Below, one piece after another: positions 9,106 through 18,255 of a stretch of DNA of 64,000 nucleotides (position 1 is its first letter; the number at the start of each line of letters is the position of its first letter). This DNA is from Paraglaciecola hydrolytica (lineage in GTDB: Bacteria > Pseudomonadota > Gammaproteobacteria > Enterobacterales > Alteromonadaceae). Where the stretch lies: NCBI RefSeq assembly GCF_001565895.1, contig NZ_LSNE01000011.1:127025-191024 (forward strand), given 5' to 3'. Below the pieces are notes generated by a model that saw only the letters and a list, made by a program, of their open reading frames with translations, was not told the origin of the DNA and made no database searches. A program made the translations under genes and the position numbers.

Positions 9106-10833
9106 TTATAGTCGTCCTGCTGCACGCTCTTTGAGCGCATAGTCTACTGCTCTGGCAGTTAACGCCATAAAGGATAAGCTGGGGTTTTGCGGAGCCGTTG
9201 AACAAAAGCTGGCACCGTCGGTAACAAACAGGTTAGGAATATCATGACTTTGGTTAAAACTATTAAGCACTGAGGTTTTGGGATCGCGCCCCATACGTGC
9301 CGTACCTACTTCATGGATAGCCAGTCCCGGTGGTTTATTTCTGGTTTGTCCTTTAACGTTGGTCAGGCCTACGGCTTCTAACATCAAGATCATCTGCTCT
9401 TTTGCGTCTTCCATCATCAGTTTTTCATTTTCTGAATACTGGCAATCGATGTCTAATTGAGGCATGCCCCATTTATCTTTTAGGGTAGGATGCAAGGCCA
9501 CTTGATTTTCAAAACGTGGCAACATTTCGCCCATGGCGTAAAAACTAAACTTCCACTTTCCGGCTTGTTTAAGACTGTTTTTAAAATCAACACCTATACC
9601 ATCTTGATGTTGTGTTTGTTTCCAGTTTTCACGGTAAGCACTGCCACCGAGCATGTAACCCCGTAAAAATTTACGTTTAGGATCCGGTTGATAATAAAAG
9701 TTGGGAACCAGAATACCGGTTGGACGACGGCCACGGTCAATCTCGTCCTCAAAGCCCTCAACGTCGCCGCCTGCATTGGCATTGTAATTGTGATCCATTA
9801 AATAGTGGCCAAGCACGCCGCTGTTGTTAGCTAAACCATTGGGCTGGGATTTAGTCGAGCTATTTAATAAAATTTGCGTACTGCCTAAGGTTGAGGCACA
9901 TAAAAACACTACTTTGGCAAAATACTCTCGCTGACTCAGGTCGTTGTTATCAATGACCCTGACACCAATCACCCGATTTTTTTGCTCATCAAAGATCAAA
10001 CTATGCACCACACTATCGGGCGCAATATGCAGTAAACCTGTTTTTGCGGCGGCCGGAAGGGTAGAGCTTTGAGTAGAGAAATAAGCGCCAAATGAGCACC
10101 CCGCCTGGCACTCATTACGTGCCTGACATTGCACACGCCCTTGGGAGTAATGTAATTCAGTGGGTTTGGTTAAATGGGCGGTGCGGCCAATGGTCATGTT
10201 TCGCGTTGGAAACAAGGCTTCGAGTTTGGCTTTAATGGCTTTTTCTGGTGAGCTCATTTCAAAAGGTGGTAAAAAATCACTGTCGGGTAACTGTGGCAAA
10301 TTTTCAGCTTGACCACTGATGCCCGCATGTTTTTCAACATAGGAATACCAATCAGCAATATCTTTATAACGAATAGGCCAATCATTACCATAACCATCTA
10401 ATGAATTTGCGGCAAAATCATAGTCACTTAAGCGATAAGATTGACGATGCCAGAGTAGGGATTTACCGCCCAATTGATTGGCACGTATCCAGCTAAAGGG
10501 TTTATCTTTTGGGGTGTTGTAAGGTAAATCACGATCATTGCCAAAAAAATGTTTGGTGGCATCTTTAAAGGCATAACATTGCTGTTGGATATTGTATTGC
10601 TGTTCTACCAATAAATTATCAACACTAGTGCGAAACTCTTGCTGCCACGGCGCTTTATTTTCACCGATATAATCTTTGCGATGTTCGACAATGCGGCCGC
10701 GCTCAATCATCAGGGTTTTCTGGCCTTTTTCACAGAGCTCCTTCGCAGCCCAACCTCCAGACACTCCAGAGCCCACTACTATCGCGTCATACACTTCGCT
10801 AGTTTGTTTAATATACATCTGTTCATTTTGCAT
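9106..10833 (-). CDS. GMC-family FAD oxidoreductase (gluconate/glucoside dehydrogenase large-subunit type)
   Basis: A 575-residue FAD flavoprotein of the glucose-methanol-choline group. The dinucleotide-binding GSGVSGGWAAKEL is near residue 20, a GMC-type C-terminal domain carries the catalytic His (LAIHEVGTARMG) and the FAD-contacting segment NLFVTDGASF...PQNPSLSFMALTARA. A cysteine-rich stretch CQARNECQAGCSFGAYF near residue 235 is typical of the large subunit of gluconate 2-dehydrogenase and of bacterial glucoside 3-dehydrogenase. It has no own signal and would be exported with its Tat partner encoded 55 bases upstream. Together with that partner and the isomerase-fusion gene it forms an operon. 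Likely role: oxidation of a sugar or glycoside hydroxyl to a keto group in the periplasm. No cytochrome c subunit gene is nearby. Confidence 0.85.
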   Translation of the reverse strand: MQNEQMYIKQTSEVYDAIVVGSGVSGGWAAKELCEKGQKTLMIERGRIVEHRKDYIGENKAPWQQEFRTSVDNLLVEQQYNIQQQCYAFKDATKHFFGNDRDLPYNTPKDKPFSWIRANQLGGKSLLWHRQSYRLSDYDFAANSLDGYGNDWPIRYKDIADWYSYVEKHAGISGQAENLPQLPDSDFLPPFEMSSPEKAIKAKLEALFPTRNMTIGRTAHLTKPTELHYSQGRVQCQARNECQAGCSFGAYFSTQSSTLPAAAKTGLLHIAPDSVVHSLIFDEQKNRVIGVRVIDNNDLSQREYFAKVVFLCASTLGSTQILLNSSTKSQPNGLANNSGVLGHYLMDHNYNANAGGDVEGFEDEIDRGRRPTGILVPNFYYQPDPKRKFLRGYMLGGSAYRENWKQTQHQDGIGVDFKNSLKQAGKWKFSFYAMGEMLPRFENQVALHPTLKDKWGMPQLDIDCQYSENEKLMMEDAKEQMILMLEAVGLTNVKGQTRNKPPGLAIHEVGTARMGRDPKTSVLNSFNQSHDIPNLFVTDGASFCSTAPQNPSLSFMALTARAVDYALKERAAGRL

Positions 10834-10888
10834 GTTTGTTTACTTCACTATTTTTAAAATTTGAACTTTAAAATTTGAGCCATGGAGA

Positions 10889-11524
10889 TTAGTAAGACAA
10901 GCCCTGGGAGCCCCAACTTGCATCACTTGTTTTATAAGGGATCGAGCCCGTGTAACCACCAGGTACGGCGAGATATCTTAGTTCCTTAGAGGCGCCGACT
11001 TCAGAGGTGTAATAACCAAAGCAAATGAGGGTTTTAAGGTATTTAAAATCATTGCGGTATTTTTGTTTAAAGTGGCTGGTGCCCAACTCTATGTGGTTAA
11101 GCAAGCTAACTTGTTGGGCCGCCGATAGTTCCACAAAACTGTGTTGGTATTGTGCTTGAGCTTCTTTATCCATATTAGTCAGCAGCTCAATAATTCGTTG
11201 TTGTTCTTTTACGGTGTGACAATGAAACAATTGATTATCGATAAAACCATGCACATCCACATCGGCTGCGCCAAGTGTTTCGGTTATAGGTATGACTTGG
11301 GCACAAATGGCTTTTAGCTGAATTAACTGCGCTTGCGATAACAATTTACCTGCTTTACTGGTGCTATCTGCTTGGGATGTATAGGCCATCGCCACTGAAA
11401 TAGCATTGCCGCCTAAGAGTTGCGTAGCCGCAGTGGCGCCGACTAAAACTCCAAAGCCGTTAAGAAAACGGCGGCGCGAGGTGTCGTGACATTGTTGGGT
11501 TTCATCCCCGTGATTTTGTGACAT
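10889..11524 (-). CDS. Gluconate 2-dehydrogenase subunit 3 family protein, Tat-exported
   Basis: A 211-residue small subunit. The N-terminus has a twin-arginine signal SRRRFLNGFGVLVGA followed by a hydrophobic h-region and an Ala-rich cleavage region. The mature part is helical with AQLIQLKAICAQVIPITETLGAADVDVHGFID, the typical pattern of the gluconate_2-dh3 family, which carries the GMC large subunit across the membrane and anchors it (family knowledge). ATG 11524 has AGGAAGTAAT directly before it; an upstream in-frame ATG at 11584 would put 20 odd residues before the signal and is rejected. It lies between the GH10-isomerase fusion and the GMC gene, in one transcription unit. Confidence 0.87.
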   Translation of the reverse strand: MSQNHGDETQQCHDTSRRRFLNGFGVLVGATAATQLLGGNAISVAMAYTSQADSTSKAGKLLSQAQLIQLKAICAQVIPITETLGAADVDVHGFIDNQLFHCHTVKEQQRIIELLTNMDKEAQAQYQHSFVELSAAQQVSLLNHIELGTSHFKQKYRNDFKYLKTLICFGYYTSEVGASKELRYLAVPGGYTGSIPYKTSDASWGSQGLSY

Positions 11525-11608
11525 ATTACTTCCTACACTATTGTTCGTGTTTGTTAACAACCTAAGGTTTTTAGTGACTAACAAAACTAAGGTGTTGTTA
11601 TGCTGAAT

Positions 11609-13780
11609 CTACAACTCAGCAATAATCTTATCTAAACCTGACTTGGATAAGGCCACTGCCTCTAAAGGTGTTACGCCTTCGGGATATTCTTCTTGCTCAA
11701 GCACTATCCATTGGGTACCACCATAAGCAATATTCGCTTTAAGTAAAGCGCCCCAGTCATATTTGTCTTGTCCTAAAATAGGACTTTGTTGGCTGTTGGG
11801 TTTTGTCCTGATTTTGAAATGAGTACTTAACGTTCGCCCAGGATACTTTTTGACATAGGCGATTGGATCTTTACCGGCAAAATTGACCCAACCCGCATCC
11901 AGTTGCAGTACTACAGTGTTAGCTGTATGTGAAGCTATGTAATCCCAGAAGCTTGTCTTTTGGAAATTATTAAATTCCTTATCATGGTTGTGAAAACCTA
12001 TATTAATGCCCCATTTGCTGGCCTTGGCTGCGGCCTCGTTTAATTCTTGAGTAAGTTGTTTTACACCATCGGGATGCCAAGCTCTTTTGTCCCAAGGCAC
12101 AATCACTAAGTCCACGCCCAGTGTCTGCATAAAATCTAAAGTGTTAGCGATATTTTGTGCATCTAGTTGCTTAATATTGACATGGGCTCCACTGGCTTTT
12201 AAGCCAAAAGAATCTAACAGGGTTTTGAGGCCTGCTGGATTAGTTTGGTAAGGTCCAAAATCACTGGCAAACTCCACGCCTTTAAAACCCAGTTCAGCTA
12301 GTTTTTTTAAGGTCCCGGTAAAATCTGCTTTAAGCTCATCTTTTATTGACCACAATTGCACACTCAGGGGCGGTATTTTATCGCGGTAAGATTGTTCTTG
12401 TTGCACTGAGTTATTGTTTTTGCTGGTTTTGATGATCAGCGTTTTAGCTTCATCAGCTAAATCGGTAGTGAGATGGATGGTCTTATTTGCGCTGGTGATA
12501 GTGAGTTCATATTGGCCTTTAAATCCGTGAACCAATACTTCGCCATCTTGATCTGTTGTTGCAGCGATGTCTGTATGCCAACGTTGTTTGGTTAAATACA
12601 GCCACATTTTTCCGTTAAGTGGCAAGGATAGATCCCAATTGATCAAACCCTTATTTTCTGGTTCATTTAAAGGTTTATCACCGGCACGAGAGGATTTGCT
12701 TAATTCGTTTAAAGTGGTCCACGCCATCACGCCGTTTACCTGAGGATGGGAGAACAATATGCTCATATAGTTTTCGGTTAGCTCGGCACGACGCAGCTCA
12801 CTTGGAGCAAAACGAAAACCTTTGTTATTGTTGGTATCAACAATTTCAAATTCGGTGGCCATTATGGGTAGCTTTAAATCAGCAAACTGCTCTAAACGCT
12901 CATAAACCTGTAGCGGTGTAATATCATCTACGCGAAAACGGGCTTGTACTCCAATCGCTTCAATTGGTCCGCCTTGTTGCAGAATTTTATCAATAATACT
13001 GCGATATTCGGTGATGCGATAAGCCTGTTGATGAGGGGCTGAAATAATGCGGTTTTCATTGATATAGAGTAATGCATCTTTATTACGACGATATTTGGCG
13101 GCTAGTTTAAACCAGTCGGCCATCGCCTCGTCACCAAGCATGGCTTGTATGTCTTTGTTATCAATGGGTTCGTTGATGACATCCCAGGCCATTACATCCC
13201 ATTTTTGCGCCGCAATTTGGATTTGCTGATCAACAAACTGTTTAAGCGCGGGGTTATTTTTACCATCTTTATACTGTAGCGCATCATCATGCATGTACTG
13301 CCAACCTGGCCATACTAGATTATGGCCACGCACATCAATATTTTGCTGTTTAGCCCATTCCAAAATCGGCGGCACATAAACCGCGAGTTCGTCTTTGCGT
13401 TTGTATTTTAGCGCATTGCCAAAACCAATTTGATTGGCAAAAGCGGGCAGCACCGGTTTTACTTTGTCAAAGTGCTTGGCGAGGATCACCGTACCAAAGG
13501 CAAACTGATGTTTTATCAGTTTGGCTGTTACTTTTACGTCTGGTATCGCTTGGCCAGTGTCGTCTACCACTTGTATCAATAAATGTTGTTTGCGAAATTC
13601 ATTGATCCTCTGCTCGGCAGCATCACGCCATGCTTCATCACCCTGCCACAGTGCAGGAGTTTCACCCACCTTTAATAAACTTTCTAGGCCGCTAATATCC
13701 TTACCATCATAGGTGGTCGACCAAGCGGGCAGACAGCTAGCTATAAACATGACAAAAACTAAAATTATGCGCATATACAT
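11609..13780 (-). CDS. Secreted fusion: GH10-type glycosidase plus xylose-isomerase-like TIM barrel
   Basis: A 723-residue protein with a signal peptide (MRIILVFVMFIASCLPAWS). Residues about 50-405 are a GH10 (xylanase-type) barrel: QFAFGTVI, GHNLVWPGW, WDVINEP with the acid/base Glu near 203, and ATEFEIVD with the nucleophile Glu near 310. A short beta-rich spacer follows (about 410-455). Residues about 468-722 are an AP-endonuclease-2/xylose-isomerase-like barrel starting PLSVQLWSIKDEL, with metal-ligand motifs GVEFASDFG, GFHNHDKEF, LQLDAGW, THFKI and LEQEEYPEG. GH10 and the second barrel are normally separate proteins. Because it is exported, the second domain cannot use sugar phosphates; a keto-sugar isomerase/lyase role with the co-transcribed oxidoreductase is my inference. 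The gene is divergent from the sulfatase gene. Confidence 0.87.
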   Translation of the reverse strand: MYMRIILVFVMFIASCLPAWSTTYDGKDISGLESLLKVGETPALWQGDEAWRDAAEQRINEFRKQHLLIQVVDDTGQAIPDVKVTAKLIKHQFAFGTVILAKHFDKVKPVLPAFANQIGFGNALKYKRKDELAVYVPPILEWAKQQNIDVRGHNLVWPGWQYMHDDALQYKDGKNNPALKQFVDQQIQIAAQKWDVMAWDVINEPIDNKDIQAMLGDEAMADWFKLAAKYRRNKDALLYINENRIISAPHQQAYRITEYRSIIDKILQQGGPIEAIGVQARFRVDDITPLQVYERLEQFADLKLPIMATEFEIVDTNNNKGFRFAPSELRRAELTENYMSILFSHPQVNGVMAWTTLNELSKSSRAGDKPLNEPENKGLINWDLSLPLNGKMWLYLTKQRWHTDIAATTDQDGEVLVHGFKGQYELTITSANKTIHLTTDLADEAKTLIIKTSKNNNSVQQEQSYRDKIPPLSVQLWSIKDELKADFTGTLKKLAELGFKGVEFASDFGPYQTNPAGLKTLLDSFGLKASGAHVNIKQLDAQNIANTLDFMQTLGVDLVIVPWDKRAWHPDGVKQLTQELNEAAAKASKWGINIGFHNHDKEFNNFQKTSFWDYIASHTANTVVLQLDAGWVNFAGKDPIAYVKKYPGRTLSTHFKIRTKPNSQQSPILGQDKYDWGALLKANIAYGGTQWIVLEQEEYPEGVTPLEAVALSKSGLDKIIAEL

Positions 13781-13906
13781 CTCACAACGGGTTAATCAAA
13801 TGCCACATTAAAACAGCCAAATGTCTTAAAACTATGTGAGCAAAGGGGTAACTTGTATCAAATGCGCTCAACATACTAGTTGTGTTAACGTTAATTTGGT
13901 CAGCAA

Positions 13907-13944
13907 TTGTCGCACTATCGTTAAATGCGACAACTTGATACATT
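13907..13944. promoter_or_regulatory. Inverted-repeat operator candidate shared with the two-component operon promoter
   Basis: TTGTCGCA (13907-13914), an 11-base spacer and TGCGACAA (13926-13933) form a perfect inverted repeat. TGCGACAACTTGATACATT (13926-13944) occurs again, reverse-complemented, at 20904-20922 before the response-regulator gene. The distance to the downstream start codon is nearly the same in both (77 bases to the sulfatase ATG, 85 to the regulator GTG) and the relative orientation is the same. It lies between divergent genes, so it could act on both. Confidence 0.65.
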
Positions 13945-14021
13945 TCGTCTACTTTTTGACGTTACCTTGTCAGCTTTTGCGCTTTATGATGCTAACACTT
14001 CGATAATAAAGAGAATTTTGA

Positions 14022-15671
14022 ATGAGCAATAACATGCAGTACCGCGGATTTATGCGACATCTAAGTTACTTATTTACTTTACTACTACTGATGCCTGCCG
14101 GTTTTGCCTTAGCGGCGACTAAACCAGCCAATGTCATCTTTGTGCTCACCGATGACCAACGCTACGATGAACTGGGTTTTATGAACCCCGTGCTCGATAC
14201 CCCGAATATGGATAAAATGGCCAATGAAGGGGTGCATTTTAAAAATGCTTTTGTGACTACCGCACTGTGTTCACCCAGTCGTGCATCCATACTCACAGGG
14301 CAGTACATGCATAACCATGGCGTAGTAGATAACAATGCGCCGCCTAAAGAGGGCACGACATTCTTTTCTAGCTACTTAAAAGAAGCAGGTTATAACACTG
14401 CTTTTGTGGGGAAATGGCACATGGGTGAGTCTCGTGGCCATGGCGCAAAAGACGCACCACAACCCGGCTTTGATCACTGGGTGAGCTTTCCTGGTCAAGG
14501 TAATTATTACCCAACGACCTTAGCCAATGGCGAGCCCTATACCTTGAACGTCGACGGTGAGCGGGTGCCACAAAAAGGTTATATCACTGACGAATTAACC
14601 GACTATTCCATTGATTGGTTGGAGCAACAAAAAAAGAGCGATAAGCCGTTTTTCTTGTATTTATCGCACAAGGCGGTTCACGCTGACTTTCAACCCGCAG
14701 AACGCCATGAAAACCAATACCAAGGTAAAGAAATTCCGGTGCCTAGCTCACAGGCCGATACTGAGGAAAACTATGAGGGCAAACCTTTATGGGTTAAAAA
14801 TCAGCGTAATAGCTGGCACGGAGTGGACTTCCCTTATCACAGCACCTTAGATGTGCAATCTTACAAAATGCAGTATCACCGTGCGCTTTCTGCTGTTGAC
14901 GACTCTTTAGGTCGTATCTTCCAATGGCTAGAAAAAAATGGTCACGATAAAGACACCATAGTTGTACTCATGGGGGACAATGGTTTTATGTTTGGTGAAC
15001 ACGGACTGATTGATAAACGTAATGCTTATGAAGAATCCATGCGTGTACCCTTATTAGTACGTGGGCCGGGTATTATCGCCGAAAAAAGCGTAGTGCATGA
15101 AATTGCCGCGAACATCGATATCGCACCGACTATTTTAGATATTGCTGGCGTTAAAAAACAACCACAACAGTTTGAAGGTCAAAGTTTACTGCCCTTAGCT
15201 AAAGGCAAAAAAGTGGCTCAATGGCGCAGCGAATTATTGTATGAATATTACTGGGAATTCAATTACCCCAGCACACCAACCACATTTGCGCTGCGCACCG
15301 ATGATTACAAATTCATTACCTATCATGGTGTTTGGGATACGGAAGAGTTATACGACATCAAAAATGATCCACAAGAAATGCATAATTTGATTAATGACGA
15401 GTCATATTTAAGTATTGTTGCCAACCTCAGATCACGCTTGTTTGCCAAATTAGAAGATAATAATGGCCAGCATGCTGTGCCTTACACTGAGCGCTTTTCG
15501 AGCGGAGCAGTGCTGCGTGAAGCAACACGTTCTAAAGAAGCTACGTTTCCAGCTCAGTGGTTAAAAGTGCCCAATGAAAAGGGTGATATACCAGGAAGCA
15601 GAGACTTTATGCAAACTGACGAAAAACGCGCTAGCATGTCAAAAGTAGAACAAAAGCCCATCAAAAAATAA
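14022..15671 (+). CDS. Secreted type I (formylglycine) sulfatase
   Basis: A 549-residue sulfatase of the alkaline-phosphatase superfamily (S1). A signal peptide (h-region LSYLFTLLLLMPAGFALA, about residues 14-31) directs export. The metal site begins with FVLTDDQRYDELG, the signature CSPSRASILTGQY carries the cysteine that would be converted to formylglycine, and later motifs VVLMGDNGFMFGEHGL and RVPLLVRGPG complete the site. It should remove sulfate esters from a marine polysaccharide. Maturation needs a formylglycine-generating or anaerobic maturase enzyme, which is not in the window. The start has AAGAGA eight bases upstream; later in-frame ATGs at codons 5 and 11 are possible. It is divergent from the GH10-isomerase fusion and shares the operator region. 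Confidence 0.92.
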   Translation: MSNNMQYRGFMRHLSYLFTLLLLMPAGFALAATKPANVIFVLTDDQRYDELGFMNPVLDTPNMDKMANEGVHFKNAFVTTALCSPSRASILTGQYMHNHGVVDNNAPPKEGTTFFSSYLKEAGYNTAFVGKWHMGESRGHGAKDAPQPGFDHWVSFPGQGNYYPTTLANGEPYTLNVDGERVPQKGYITDELTDYSIDWLEQQKKSDKPFFLYLSHKAVHADFQPAERHENQYQGKEIPVPSSQADTEENYEGKPLWVKNQRNSWHGVDFPYHSTLDVQSYKMQYHRALSAVDDSLGRIFQWLEKNGHDKDTIVVLMGDNGFMFGEHGLIDKRNAYEESMRVPLLVRGPGIIAEKSVVHEIAANIDIAPTILDIAGVKKQPQQFEGQSLLPLAKGKKVAQWRSELLYEYYWEFNYPSTPTTFALRTDDYKFITYHGVWDTEELYDIKNDPQEMHNLINDESYLSIVANLRSRLFAKLEDNNGQHAVPYTERFSSGAVLREATRSKEATFPAQWLKVPNEKGDIPGSRDFMQTDEKRASMSKVEQKPIKK

Positions 15672-15682
15672 CGATAAACGAA

Positions 15683-15725
15683 AGTAAGTACTGACATTAA
15701 CAAGTGGTTTTTGTTGGTACTTACT
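15683..15725. terminator. Hairpin between sulfatase and LysR genes
   Basis: AGTAAGTAC (15683-15691) and GTACTTACT (15717-15725) form a 9-bp stem just beyond the sulfatase stop and 30 bases before the convergent LysR stop. No clear T-run follows, so terminator function is probable rather than certain. Confidence 0.45.
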
Positions 15726-15754
15726 GAATTCCATCTTTAAGCTTAAAATTTGTG

Positions 15755-16657
15755 TTAGCGAAATTCTGGGATCTCAGTTTTCAAGCAATCAATAAAAGCA
15801 CTGAGTTTTAAGGGCATATAATCTCTACTTGGATAAACCAACCAAGTGGATGTGTCAAAATCTGCTGCTGCGCATTCGTAGTCGGGGAATAAATTAACCA
15901 ATCTTCCATCTGCTAACTCATCGCGACACGCCCAATCTGGCAGTAATGACACACCAAGTCCGGCAACAGTACTTGCTGTCATTGTTAATCCATGAGAAAT
16001 CAACAAATGACCATTGACCGCCACGGCGAGGTCTTTTTGCTGAGCTTGACGAAATTTCCAGGCATCACGATATCCAGGAATTGAAAATCGTAAACACTCC
16101 AATTCACTTAAACAAAGTGGATTTTTGCTGATTTTATTTGCTTTGATAAAAGCTGGGCTGGCACAGACAATAAATTTTCTAGGCGCTAATTCCAGACAAA
16201 TAAAATCATCAGATGGTTTTTTGCCAAAACGGATTGCGACATCGATTTGCTGCTCAACAATATCAACTTGATTGTCAGCCAATACCAAGTCAATGACGAG
16301 TTTTGGATATTTCTTTCTCATTACCGATAATAAGGGCACTAATATTTTTTGCCCGAAAGAGGTACAGGCGGCTACTCTGAGGTTGCCGATCGGCTCATTG
16401 GATAAATCTAAAGCCTGTTCCCCAGCTTTGAGAAAGGTGGCGACCAGTCCTTCTACTTGAGTAAAATAGGACTTTCCTGCTTCGGTAGGTGATAACTTTC
16501 GAGTCGTGCGTTGGAGCAAGCGAAAACCCAAGGTTTCTTCAAGTTTGCGAATAGAGCGAGATACTGAAGAAGGGTCAATGTTACGCATTCTCGCTACTTC
16601 AGCAAAACTGTTGCGCCGCATTACATCAACAAATAACTGGATGTTGTTCAAATCCAT
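15755..16657 (-). CDS. LysR-family transcriptional regulator
   Basis: A 300-residue LTTR. Residues 1-60 are the winged helix-turn-helix (MDLNNIQLFVDVMRRNSFAEVAR, IDPSSVSRSIRKLEETLGFRLLQRTTR) and residues about 90-295 the ligand-binding domain (IGNLRVAACTSFGQKILVPLL). The sequence resembles the CrgA/DsdC-like aromatic or stress group without identifying a ligand. ATG 16657 is preceded by AAGGAG; a longer frame to 16732 lacks a ribosome site. It is divergent from the cupin gene with 115 bases between the starts, the standard LTTR arrangement, so the cupin gene is its likely target. Confidence 0.92.
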   Translation of the reverse strand: MDLNNIQLFVDVMRRNSFAEVARMRNIDPSSVSRSIRKLEETLGFRLLQRTTRKLSPTEAGKSYFTQVEGLVATFLKAGEQALDLSNEPIGNLRVAACTSFGQKILVPLLSVMRKKYPKLVIDLVLADNQVDIVEQQIDVAIRFGKKPSDDFICLELAPRKFIVCASPAFIKANKISKNPLCLSELECLRFSIPGYRDAWKFRQAQQKDLAVAVNGHLLISHGLTMTASTVAGLGVSLLPDWACRDELADGRLVNLFPDYECAAADFDTSTWLVYPSRDYMPLKLSAFIDCLKTEIPEFR

Positions 16658-16772
16658 TCGTGCACTCCTTACATTAATGTCATGATTGTATAGGTATTTA
16701 CTGCGCAAGTAACCTGCTGTTAAGCTCCCCAAGGCATTAGTTAAACTAAACGTAGAAAAAGGAGTATTTCAA

Positions 16773-17129
16773 ATGGGCTTAAAATTTTATAAGCAGTTTT
16801 TTACCACACAGTCTGAAGTCTTAGCCGATATAGAAAAAAATAATACCTGGCCAACCACTTTTGTCTCAGGTGCGACCGAGGGACCTCCAGTGCATTGGCA
16901 TAAAGATGAAGTTCACGCTTATATCATGGAAGGGGAAACGGATTTTCTTGATGGGGAGACCAATATAAGAACAGCAGTCAGTGCTGGCGACAAAATTATT
17001 GTGCCTGCCGGTGAACTGCATGCTGAGGGCGCGATTAAAGATCGGGTGGTGTATATGCTGGCGTTACCAGAGCCAAGATTACCTGAAGATTTTCTCGCTA
17101 TGTTTATACCTGAAGAACGAACAAAGTAA
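16773..17129 (+). CDS. Small cupin-domain protein
   Basis: A 118-residue single-domain cupin. Both cupin motifs can be seen: PPVHWHKDEVHAYIMEGETDF with three metal-ligand-like residues (His, His, Glu) and AGDKIIVPAGELHAEG with the fourth His. Such proteins bind a metal and act as isomerases, dioxygenases or sensors; the substrate is unknown here. AAAAAGGAG lies 8 bases before the ATG. It is controlled, probably, by the divergent LysR gene. Its last ~24 codons and about 55 bases beyond the stop are duplicated at 18531-18655. Confidence 0.85.
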   Translation: MGLKFYKQFFTTQSEVLADIEKNNTWPTTFVSGATEGPPVHWHKDEVHAYIMEGETDFLDGETNIRTAVSAGDKIIVPAGELHAEGAIKDRVVYMLALPEPRLPEDFLAMFIPEERTK

Positions 17130-17235
17130 AAATAGCTATCAGAGAGTCGATAAATCTCTAAATCCAACAAAGTGCCTGAGAGTGTAACCTTTGCTTAAGA
17201 GCAGCTAAATTATCCGTGCTACAGGCTACTTTAGA

Positions 17236-18045
17236 TTATTTTAGAAGGACCAAACCGCCCTTGGTAAACGGTTTGATAACCGCTGGGACCGCTTTATAAA
17301 ACACCGGCACGGTTTGTACTTTATAGGCATTGAGATAATAACGTGGTGGCCACGCGTGAGCTGGATACTGTGCATCTTTGGCTGTTTGCAGTTGAGTGAC
17401 ATCAAAAGTATAGGCATTGGGTAATGCTTGATTGCTGCCTGGTACTGTGTCGCGGGTGTCAATGTAGTTGTCGCTAAAATCAGCACAGCTGCCAAAGTGT
17501 TCAATGCCATATTGCCAAAATATACCTGAATAAACGGCGACGGGATCTAAGTAGGTTGTTTGCACAATTAGGCTAGGATTAACTGATTTTGCGCCTTCAC
17601 ATAGGCCTAATGTAACAAAGGCACCACAACTGTGGCCAATAACATGAATGGCTTTAAGGCTAGATTGTGTAGCCAAACGTTTACCTATTTCAAAACCCAG
17701 ATTTTTCCCCACCACCGAACATAGAAAGACATTACTTGAATAGTCTTGCCAGTTGATACTGTGATGTTGTTGAACAATATCGCCTAATTGTGGTGAAGGC
17801 GCTGTCGCCATTAAAGCTTGTAACTCGTCGCTCCAACTGCTTGGGGAGTCGTTAACTCCATGTGCTGACAAGGTAATATATTCCGTGCCTTCTGCCATGG
17901 TTATGTGGCTAATGGATGAAAAATCACGGGGCCAATAGGTGTAAATGAATAGCCCTAATGACACTAATACAAAGGGAATGCTGGGCAGCAAAACCAACCA
18001 CCAAAAAAATAGGCGAATTAATTTTTGATTGTGCAATTTGGGCAT
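17236..18045 (-). CDS. Membrane-anchored alpha/beta-hydrolase-like protein
   Basis: A 269-residue protein with one N-terminal helix (LFFWWLVLLPSIPFVLVSLGLFIYTY, about residues 12-37) and a periplasmic lipase-like domain. VIGHSCGAFVTLGL near residue 137 is a GxSxG nucleophile elbow, and the fold context (beta strand before, YLDPVAVYSG after) fits an alpha/beta hydrolase; the Asp in YLDP and a later His (PAHAWPPRYY) could complete the triad. Substrate unknown. It is convergent with the cupin gene and ends 107 bases from it. The region upstream of its start contains the rearrangement scar described below. Confidence 0.65.
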   Translation of the reverse strand: MPKLHNQKLIRLFFWWLVLLPSIPFVLVSLGLFIYTYWPRDFSSISHITMAEGTEYITLSAHGVNDSPSSWSDELQALMATAPSPQLGDIVQQHHSINWQDYSSNVFLCSVVGKNLGFEIGKRLATQSSLKAIHVIGHSCGAFVTLGLCEGAKSVNPSLIVQTTYLDPVAVYSGIFWQYGIEHFGSCADFSDNYIDTRDTVPGSNQALPNAYTFDVTQLQTAKDAQYPAHAWPPRYYLNAYKVQTVPVFYKAVPAVIKPFTKGGLVLLK

Positions 18046-18198
18046 GAGGCGGTTGGTAGCTTACTTAATGGTACTAGTGTGATGAATTGCACCGTAGCTC
18101 GCAAGTTTAGTGCAAATTTTAATTATCACTAAAGCACTGTGGCACTGCTTAGTCAGCTTGGTTTATTTGGGTTTGAGGCATGTTTAAACGCAGGTTAT

Positions 18199-18236
18199 TG
18201 CTCCTAAATAAAGTACAAAGTCGTTATTTAGGAGCA
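18199..18236. terminator. Perfect 13-bp hairpin beyond a truncated gene
   Basis: TGCTCCTAAATAA (18199-18211) pairs exactly with TTATTTAGGAGCA (18224-18236), 20 bases beyond the stop of the minus-strand gene fragment. There is no T-run, so it may be a factor-dependent terminator, an mRNA-stabilising stem or part of a repeat. Confidence 0.5.
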
Positions 18237-18255
18237 CCATATTACTGCAAGCTTA

